A stretch of 11,159 nucleotides of DNA from Trueperella sp. (lineage in GTDB: Bacteria > Actinomycetota > Actinomycetes > Actinomycetales > Actinomycetaceae), in the NCBI GenBank assembly GCA_012727825.1, contig JAAYGH010000058.1, positions 1 through 11,159 of the forward strand. The letters run 5' to 3'. The translations under genes and the position numbers were made by a program. Numbering within the stretch: the first letter of the stretch is position 1; the number at the start of each line of letters is the position of its first letter. This document shows, in pieces, positions 6,623-11,159 of this stretch. A model generated the notes under the pieces. It worked only from the letters and a program-made list of their open reading frames with translations. It had not been told where the DNA came from and did not search any database.

Positions 6623-7465
6623 TCAGGCCTCCGTTTCCTGGGTTTTGGGCGCCTCAGCCTGCTCAGCAGGAGCAGCGGGTGCCTCGGTTGCTGCCGGAGC
6701 TTGCTGCTCGGCTGGCGGGTTCTGACGACGACGGTCGCCACCGCGTCCGCCGCGTCCACGGCGTTCGCCGCCACGAGCGCCACCGCGACCACGCGGGGAC
6801 TCGGCAAGCGAACGGTAGTACTCGGCGTCCGTGATGTCTCCACGGTAGATCCACACCTTGACGCCAATACGTCCGAACGTGGTGCGAGCTTCGTAGAAAC
6901 CGTAGTCAATGTTTGCGCGGAGAGTATGCAGTGGAACGCGACCCTCGCGGTAGAACTCCGAGCGTGACATTTCTGCGCCACCGAGACGACCGGAGACCTG
7001 GACACGAATGCCCTTGGCGCCGGCGCGCTCTGCGGACTGAATGCCCTTACGCATGGCACGACGGAAGGAAACACGCGAAGCGAGCTGCTCTGCGATTCCC
7101 TGTGCGACGAGCTGTGCGTCAGCTTCGGGGTTCTTGACCTCGAGGATGTTCAGCTGGACGGACTTGCCGGTCAGCTTCTCGAGATCCTGACGAAGTCGAT
7201 CAGCTTCCACGCCGCGGCGACCGATGACGATGCCTGGGCGCGCAGTGTGGATATCGATGACGACACGCTCGGTACGACGCTCGATGTTGACGCGCGAAAT
7301 ACCTGCACGTTCGAGGTTCTTCTCAAGCAACTTCCGAATCTTGATGTCCTCGCCGAGGTAATCGGCATAGGTCTGGCCATCCTTGTTGGAATCCGTGAAC
7401 CACTTCGATCGATGATCGGTCGTGATTCCAAGGCGGAAACCAATCGGGTTAACTTTCTGTCCCAT
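6623..7465 (-). CDS. rpsC: 30S ribosomal protein S3 with a long RGG-type C-terminal tail
   Basis: S3 forms part of the mRNA entry tunnel on the 30S subunit. In this 280-residue protein the N-terminal part begins [18 protein letters not shown] domain follows with its GxxG loop as GRRG (82-85) in [15 protein letters not shown], then the C-terminal S3 domain with [21 protein letters not shown] (158-178). From about residue 223 comes a tail: an Arg/Gly-rich block (224-248, with RGRGG and RGGDRRR) and then an Ala/Pro/Glu-rich stretch to the end. This makes it some 45 residues longer than E. coli S3, though tails are common in actinobacteria. It starts 2 nt after rplV and ends 5 nt before rplP. Confidence 0.98.
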   Translation of the reverse strand: MGQKVNPIGFRLGITTDHRSKWFTDSNKDGQTYADYLGEDIKIRKLLEKNLERAGISRVNIERRTERVVIDIHTARPGIVIGRRGVEADRLRQDLEKLTGKSVQLNILEVKNPEADAQLVAQGIAEQLASRVSFRRAMRKGIQSAERAGAKGIRVQVSGRLGGAEMSRSEFYREGRVPLHTLRANIDYGFYEARTTFGRIGVKVWIYRGDITDAEYYRSLAESPRGRGGARGGERRGRGGRGGDRRRQNPPAEQQAPAATEAPAAPAEQAEAPKTQETEA

Positions 7466-7467
7466 GC

Positions 7468-7824
7468 TTAGGCTCCCTTCTCGTTGCCAACAATGACAGT
7501 GATGTGGCTCGTGCGCTTCAGGATGCGATTTGCGCGCCCCTGTGCACGAGGACGAATGCGCTTCATCGTCGGGCCCTCATCAACATAGGTTTCGACAATC
7601 TTCAACTCGCTGTCGTCGAAACGCTCTCCGGCCTGATCGCTTTCATAGCGGGCGTTAGCGATTGCGCTTTGGACGATCTTGCGAATGTCGCTAGCAACCC
7701 CCTGCGGTGCGTATTCGAGCACGTCCAGGGCTTCAGCTGCATTCATTCCGCGGATTTCATTGATCACGCGGCGTGCCTTCATGGGCGTGACGCGAACATA
7801 GCGCGCCTGTGCCTTGGCTTCCAT
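7468..7824 (-). CDS. rplV: 50S ribosomal protein L22
   Basis: L22 contacts all domains of 23S rRNA, and its long beta-hairpin lines the exit tunnel opposite L4. The 118-residue protein opens with [20 protein letters not shown], has the [10 protein letters not shown] region at 57-66, and shows the hairpin as [20 protein letters not shown] (83-102). In other bacteria deletions or insertions in this hairpin give macrolide resistance; no such change is apparent. The start follows rpsS by 18 nt, and the stop is 2 nt before the rpsC ATG, so coupling with rpsC is likely. Confidence 0.98.
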   Translation of the reverse strand: MEAKAQARYVRVTPMKARRVINEIRGMNAAEALDVLEYAPQGVASDIRKIVQSAIANARYESDQAGERFDDSELKIVETYVDEGPTMKRIRPRAQGRANRILKRTSHITVIVGNEKGA

Positions 7825-7842
7825 TTTCCTGCCTCTCCTGCC

Positions 7843-8124
7843 TTACCGGCGACGGCCCTTGCGGTCGTCCTTATCGTGACCCTTAAAGGTACGACTCGGA
7901 GCGAACTCGCCGAGCTTGTGGCCAACCATGGACTCGGTGATGAACACCGGGACATGCTTGCGGCCGTCGTGGACTGCGAATGTGTGACCCAGGAAGTCCG
8001 GTGTAATAACCGACCGGCGCGACCAGGTTTTGATGACGTTCTTTGAACCCTTGTCGTTTTGCTCGTCAACCTTCTTTTGAAGGTGATCGTCAACGAAAGG
8101 ACCCTTTTTCAAACTACGTGGCAT
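7843..8124 (-). CDS. rpsS: 30S ribosomal protein S19
   Basis: S19 forms a complex with S13 in the 30S head and contacts the large subunit and the A-site tRNA region. The 93-residue product begins [15 protein letters not shown] and has the family core [20 protein letters not shown] (33-52) and [20 protein letters not shown] (61-80), ending in a basic tail. Length is as expected. It lies 15 nt after rplB and 18 nt before rplV. Confidence 0.98.
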   Translation of the reverse strand: MPRSLKKGPFVDDHLQKKVDEQNDKGSKNVIKTWSRRSVITPDFLGHTFAVHDGRKHVPVFITESMVGHKLGEFAPSRTFKGHDKDDRKGRRR

Positions 8125-8139
8125 AGCGAACTACTCCTA

Positions 8140-8976
8140 TCAGTGCTTCTTGCCAGTCTTGCGACGGCGCACAATGAGCTTGTCGCTGGGCTTATTGGGA
8201 CGACGGGTGCGCTTTTCCTTCTGACCCCATGGCGACACTGGGTGACGGCCACCGGACGTCTTACCCTCGCCACCACCGTGCGGGTGGTCGAACGGGTTCA
8301 TAACAACACCGCGGACGGAGGGGCGGACGCCCTTCCAGCGCATACGGCCTGCCTTGCCCCAATTGATGTTGGCCTGCTCGGCGTTTCCGACTTCGCCGAC
8401 GGTTGCACGGCAGCGCGCATCCACGTTGCGAATTTCGCCAGAAGGCATGCGAAGCTGAGCGAGCTTGCCTTCCTTTGCAACCAGCTGAACGGATGATCCA
8501 GCCGAGCGGGCGATCTTGGCTCCGCCACCGGGGCGGAGTTCGACTGCGTGGATCACGGTACCGACCGGGATGTTGCGCAGCGGCAGATTGTTGCCAGGCT
8601 TGATATCGGCCGACGCGCCATTTTCGACGATCGTTCCCTGCTTCACGTTCTCCGGAGCAAGGATGTAGCGCTTCTCGCCGTCTGCATAGTGAAGCAGGGC
8701 GATACGAGCGGTACGGTTCGGATCGTACTCAATATGAGCGACCTTCGCGGGGATACCATCCTTGTCGTGACGACGGAAGTCAATCACGCGGTACTGGCGC
8801 TTGTGTCCACCACCGATGTGGCGGGTAGTGATGCGTCCGTGGTTATTACGGCCGCCTGTCTTGTGGAGCGGGCGCAGGAGCGACTTCTCCGGTGTCGATC
8901 GTGTGATCTCGACGAAGTCGGCTACGCTCGAACCGCGACGACCAGGGGTCGTCGGCTTGTGCTTGCGAATTCCCAT
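8140..8976 (-). CDS. rplB: 50S ribosomal protein L2
   Basis: L2 is among the most conserved 50S proteins, needed for subunit association and for the integrity of the peptidyl transferase centre. This copy has 278 residues, a normal length. Diagnostic stretches are [20 protein letters not shown] (39-58), the RNA-binding domain around 60-200, and [20 protein letters not shown] (226-245). Asp230, His231 and His233 align with the conserved Asp228/His229/His231 triad of E. coli L2. The C-terminus is strongly basic ([10 protein letters not shown]). It lies 32 nt after rplW and 15 nt before rpsS, in the standard order. Confidence 0.98.
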   Translation of the reverse strand: MGIRKHKPTTPGRRGSSVADFVEITRSTPEKSLLRPLHKTGGRNNHGRITTRHIGGGHKRQYRVIDFRRHDKDGIPAKVAHIEYDPNRTARIALLHYADGEKRYILAPENVKQGTIVENGASADIKPGNNLPLRNIPVGTVIHAVELRPGGGAKIARSAGSSVQLVAKEGKLAQLRMPSGEIRNVDARCRATVGEVGNAEQANINWGKAGRMRWKGVRPSVRGVVMNPFDHPHGGGEGKTSGGRHPVSPWGQKEKRTRRPNKPSDKLIVRRRKTGKKH

Positions 8977-9008
8977 GAGTTCTTATTCCTCAATAACTTT
9001 CCGCCGGC

Positions 9009-9320
9009 TTAGCCGACGATATCGCCGTAGATGTCGATGTGCCCCTCACGCAGGGTGACGATCGCGCGCTTGGTGTTCTTGCGACGGCCGATGCCATCGC
9101 GGGTGCGGCGAGTCTTACCCTGACGGTTCTGCGTGTTGACGGACTCAACCTTGACACCAAAAATCTTCTCGATGGCGATCTTGATTTCCGTCTTGTTAGC
9201 AGAAGGGTGCACGATGAACGTGTACTTGCCCTCATCTTCGAGACGCGAGGCCTTTTCAGAGGCGACCGGCTCGAGGATGACGTCGCGAGGATCCTTGTTA
9301 TGGAACGTTGCGTCAGTCAC
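9009..9320 (-). CDS. rplW: 50S ribosomal protein L23 (GTG start)
   Basis: L23 sits at the tunnel exit and docks trigger factor and SRP. From the chosen start the protein has 103 residues: [20 protein letters not shown], then [15 protein letters not shown] and the RNA-binding extension [20 protein letters not shown], ending in a normal L23 tail. I chose the GTG at 9320 over an ATG at 9344. A near-perfect Shine-Dalgarno, AAGGAGGA at 9327-9334, stands 6 nt before it. The GTG also forms a GTGA overlap with the rplD stop, and the extra eight residues of the longer form are untypical. rplB follows after 32 nt. Confidence 0.95.
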   Translation of the reverse strand: MTDATFHNKDPRDVILEPVASEKASRLEDEGKYTFIVHPSANKTEIKIAIEKIFGVKVESVNTQNRQGKTRRTRDGIGRRKNTKRAIVTLREGHIDIYGDIVG

Positions 9321-9961
9321 TTCGTCTCCTCCTTGGAGGTCCATGCCACGTAGGCAGCTTCGGTGAACACGATGTCGTCGGACACGAGCACGTCGTATGC
9401 ATTGAGCTGATCGGCAAAAATAATGTGCGCTTCGGGAGCATTGCGCAGCGAGAGAATCGAGTTCTCATCGTTGCGGTCAACGACGACGAGCGATTTGGAG
9501 CGTCCGTCGGTCACGTCGAGCAAGAAGCCGAGTGCGGCCTTCGTCGATGGCTTGTCTCCATCCACGAAGCCCTTGACAATGTGCACGCGACCGTGTGCTG
9601 CACGGTCCGAGAGCGATTGGCGTAGAGCAGCGGCGATCATCTTCTTGGGTGTGCGCTGCGAGTAGTCACGCGGCTGCGGGCCATGTGCAACTCCACCGCC
9701 AACCCACTGGGGTGCACGGATCGAACCCTGACGAGCGCGACCGGTTCCCTTCTGACGCCATGGCTTGATGCCACCACCGCGGACGTCACCGCGGGTCTTG
9801 GTCTTATGCGTGCCCGCACGGCGTGCGGCGAGCTGTGCATTGACAACCTGGTGCAAAAGAGAGATGTTCTTCTCTTCGACGCCAAAGACGGCCTCGTCGA
9901 GCGTGATGTCGCCAGACTTCTCGCCAGAGAAATCGATGACGTCAACCTTGAGGTTTGCCAT
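9317..9961 (-). CDS. rplD: 50S ribosomal protein L4
   Basis: L4 is a primary 23S rRNA-binding protein whose extended loop lines the constriction of the nascent peptide exit tunnel. In this 214-residue protein the loop is visible as a basic, glycine-rich stretch at about residues 50-98 (including [19 protein letters not shown] at 62-80 and AHGPQPRDY at 92-100). The globular domain with its [10 protein letters not shown] strand follows. The start ATG is 2 nt after the rplC stop, and the stop overlaps the rplW GTG start by 4 nt (GTGA). In some bacteria L4 represses its own operon through the S10 leader; no such target is established here. Confidence 0.98.
   Translation of the reverse strand: MANLKVDVIDFSGEKSGDITLDEAVFGVEEKNISLLHQVVNAQLAARRAGTHKTKTRGDVRGGGIKPWRQKGTGRARQGSIRAPQWVGGGVAHGPQPRDYSQRTPKKMIAAALRQSLSDRAAHGRVHIVKGFVDGDKPSTKAALGFLLDVTDGRSKSLVVVDRNDENSILSLRNAPEAHIIFADQLNAYDVLVSDDIVFTEAAYVAWTSKEETK
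9327..9334 (-). promoter_or_regulatory. Ribosome binding site that fixes the rplW start
   Basis: AAGGAGGA on the minus strand lies inside the last codons of rplD, 6 nt upstream of the GTG at 9320. It lies too close behind the alternative ATG at 9344 to serve it, so it decides in favour of the GTG start. Confidence 0.85.
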
Positions 9962-9963
9962 TG

Positions 9964-10626
9964 TTAGGCTCCCTTCGCGGCGGTACGGATCACGACGGCG
10001 CTACCCTTATTACCAGGGATTGCGCCAGACACGAGGAGAAGTTCGTTCTCGGTGTCCACTGCGTGAATGGTCAGGTTCTGGACGGTTACGCGAGCATTGC
10101 CCATGCGTCCCGCCATCTTTTGGCCGCGGAAGACGCGACCAGGGGTTGCTGCGGCACCAATGGAGCCTGGCTTGCGGTGGTTGCGGTGCGCACCGTGCGA
10201 TGCATTTCCGCCTGCGAAGCCGTGACGTTTCATGGCGCCGGCGAAGCCTTTACCCTTAGATTTGCCGACCACGTCGACAGTCACGCCGGCTTCGAACGTA
10301 TCCACGCCGAGCTCCTGGCCGAGTTCGTAGGTGTCGGAATCCGACGTGCGAACTTCAGCAACAAAGCGACGCGGCTCAACGCCGGCCTTCTCAAAGTGTC
10401 CCGCAAGCGGCTTGGTGACGTTCTTGTTCTTCAGCTCACCCGATGCGATTTGAACTGCCGAGTAACCGTCAGTTTCTTCGGTGCGGATCTGGGTGACAAC
10501 ATTCTTGCCAACCTTAACCACGGTCACGGGAACGAGATTTGCGTTCTCGTCCCACACCTGTGTCATTCCTAGCTTTACGCCGAGCAGCGCCTTGACGGGC
10601 GCAGTGGCGGTCTTGTTCTTCGTCAT
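9964..10626 (-). CDS. rplC: 50S ribosomal protein L3
   Basis: This 220-residue protein is L3, an early assembly protein of the 50S subunit whose long central extension reaches towards the peptidyl transferase centre. The N-terminal [14 protein letters not shown] motif (residues 14-27) is typical. The extension is recognisable as [20 protein letters not shown] (136-155) followed by [14 protein letters not shown] (163-176). Gln169 lies where the methylated glutamine sits in E. coli L3; whether it is modified here cannot be seen. The gene lies 11 nt after rpsJ and only 2 nt before rplD, which favours translational coupling. Length is normal for the family. Confidence 0.98.
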   Translation of the reverse strand: MTKNKTATAPVKALLGVKLGMTQVWDENANLVPVTVVKVGKNVVTQIRTEETDGYSAVQIASGELKNKNVTKPLAGHFEKAGVEPRRFVAEVRTSDSDTYELGQELGVDTFEAGVTVDVVGKSKGKGFAGAMKRHGFAGGNASHGAHRNHRKPGSIGAAATPGRVFRGQKMAGRMGNARVTVQNLTIHAVDTENELLLVSGAIPGNKGSAVVIRTAAKGA

Positions 10627-10637
10627 AATGCGCTTCC

Positions 10638-10946
10638 TCAGAGCTTGATCTCGACGCTGACATCTGCCGGGAGATCCAGGCGACGCAGGGTGTCGATTGT
10701 CTTCAGAGTCGGATCGACAATATCGATCAGTCGCTTATGCGTACGCATTTCGAACTGCTCTCGACTGTCCTTGTACTTGTGGGGCGAGCGAATAACGGTG
10801 AACACGCTGCGCTTAGTTGGCAGCGGTACCGGCCCAACGACCGACGCTCCAGTACGGGTAACTTCGTCGACGAGCTTTTTCGCTGCGTTGTCGATGACCT
10901 CATGGTCATATGACTTCAGACGGATGCGGATTTTCTGTCCCGCCAT
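10638..10946 (-). CDS. rpsJ: 30S ribosomal protein S10 (NusE)
   Basis: This encodes the 102-residue S10 protein of the 30S head, which also acts as the antitermination factor NusE, binding NusB and NusG. The length matches the family. The opening residues ([19 protein letters not shown]) and the end ([11 protein letters not shown]) are classic S10, and the flexible ribosome-binding loop spans about residues 44-67. The ATG at 10946 follows a purine-rich AGGGAG site by 8 nt. It is the first gene of the operon, 11 nt ahead of rplC, as in nearly all bacteria. The preceding leader with a hairpin is where operon control would be expected. Confidence 0.98.
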   Translation of the reverse strand: MAGQKIRIRLKSYDHEVIDNAAKKLVDEVTRTGASVVGPVPLPTKRSVFTVIRSPHKYKDSREQFEMRTHKRLIDIVDPTLKTIDTLRRLDLPADVSVEIKL

Positions 10947-11004
10947 GGCGTCGTCTCCCTCTCTCTACCTCGGCATTCACGTCTCCCGCAGTCGGGCGTG
11001 TCGC

Positions 11005-11122
11005 ACCTGTCTAGAGGTAACCACGAAGCCCTATGCGATTGTTGTGAACCCATTAATTTACCGAGGGCTTCTTGCGCCTCGGCCAAGTTCTCCAGCTCGA
11101 ATGATCCGAGCAACCTGTCTAG
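11005..11122 (-). repeat. Two direct copies of CTAGACAGGT in the S10 leader
   Basis: The 10-mer CTAGACAGGT (minus strand) occurs at 11113-11122, overlapping the candidate -10, and again at 11005-11014, 108 bases further downstream. The first copy lies where transcription would start. The second follows ACCT and could pair locally with it (ACCT-CTAGAC-AGGT). Function unknown; chance is possible. Confidence 0.4.
11061..11082 (-). promoter_or_regulatory. Hairpin in the S10 operon leader RNA
   Basis: The minus-strand RNA can fold as CCGAGG-c-GC / AAGAA loop / GC-CCTCGG: eight base pairs with one bulged C. It is followed by AT-rich sequence without a T run, so it does not look like a terminator. 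In some bacteria S10 leaders are targets of autoregulation by L4, but nothing here shows that this hairpin has that role. Confidence 0.45.
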
Positions 11123-11126
11123 TATG
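11121..11126 (-). promoter_or_regulatory. Candidate extended -10 element for the S10 operon
   Basis: On the minus strand the hexamer CATACT is preceded by TGT, giving an extended -10 of the TGn-TATAcT type seen in actinobacterial housekeeping promoters. No good TTGACA-like -35 is visible 16-18 bases upstream, which is tolerable for an extended -10. Transcription would begin about 7 nt downstream, giving a leader of roughly 165-170 nt before rpsJ. This is inferred from sequence only; the promoter could also lie outside the window. Confidence 0.4.
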
Positions 11127-11159
11127 ACAAAATCCAGTGACATCTCGCCACTTTGTGGC

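Larger units (their letters stand above)
10947..11159 (-). other. Leader / upstream region of the S10 operon
   Basis: No gene that I can support lies in these 213 bases. On the minus strand the stretch holds a possible extended -10 promoter near its upstream end, a hairpin at 11061-11082, two copies of the 10-mer CTAGACAGGT, and a purine-rich ribosome binding site (AGGGAG at 10955-10960, 8 nt before the rpsJ ATG). A reading frame crosses the region from 11143 but continues out of frame into rpsJ, and I regard it as spurious. Confidence 0.6.

Noticed and set aside
9321-9344. ATG at 9344 as the start of L23
   Set aside because: The ribosome site lies downstream of it and 6 nt before the GTG at 9320, and the eight added residues are not typical of L23.
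10916-11143. A 75-codon frame on the minus strand through the S10 leader, possible leader peptide
   Set aside because: It runs out of frame into rpsJ, has no ribosome site, contains the likely promoter -10 inside it, and its second half is typical out-of-frame Arg/Cys-rich sequence.
11124-11159. A possible divergent gene starting with ATG at 11124 on the plus strand
   Set aside because: Only 12 codons are visible, there is no ribosome site, and the position overlaps the probable S10 promoter.
1-11159. Search for an undescribed system, mobile element, CRISPR array or RNA gene
   Set aside because: The window is fully explained by the conserved S10-spc-secY gene order; no repeats of array type, transposase, tRNA-like fold or foreign gene was seen.

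Overview
This window carries one contiguous ribosomal-protein gene cluster, the fused S10 and spc operons, followed by the start of secY. Every gene lies on the minus strand, so transcription runs from high to low coordinates. The GC-rich composition, the 61-residue zinc-binding S14, the Arg/Gly-rich extensions on S3 and S5, and the close match of S8, S5, S10 and L14 to actinobacterial forms point to a high-GC Gram-positive bacterium. A member of the Actinomycetaceae (Actinomyces/Trueperella/Arcanobacterium-like) is my best guess, made from recalled family sequences rather than a search.

Layout in transcription order: a 213-nt leader region (11159-10947) with a possible promoter and an RNA hairpin; the S10 block rpsJ-rplC-rplD-rplW-rplB-rpsS-rplV-rpsC-rplP-rpmC-rpsQ (10946-5675); a 122-nt spacer with an imperfect hairpin (5674-5553); the spc block rplN-rplX-rplE-rpsN-rpsH-rplF-rplR-rpsE-rpmD-rplO (5552-1370); a very strong intrinsic terminator (1363-1324); a separate promoter and leader (about 1260-1121); and secY, which runs off the window at base 1. 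Most junctions overlap by 1 or 4 nt or are separated by fewer than 35 nt, which suggests one co-transcribed, translationally coupled unit.

The genes build both ribosomal subunits: S10, S19, S3, S17, S14, S8 and S5 for the 30S, and L3, L4, L23, L2, L22, L16, L29, L14, L24, L5, L6, L18, L30 and L15 for the 50S. SecY is the channel that exports proteins leaving the ribosome. Gene order is the textbook one with no insertions, mobile elements, RNA genes or CRISPR.

I found no undescribed system. The most notable observation is that secY appears to lack one base near position 94, just before its conserved C5 cytoplasmic loop. This breaks the reading frame and is most likely a sequencing or assembly error, because secY is essential. 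Secondary points are the transcriptional separation of secY from rplO, several candidate RNA hairpins and a repeated 10-mer in the S10 leader.
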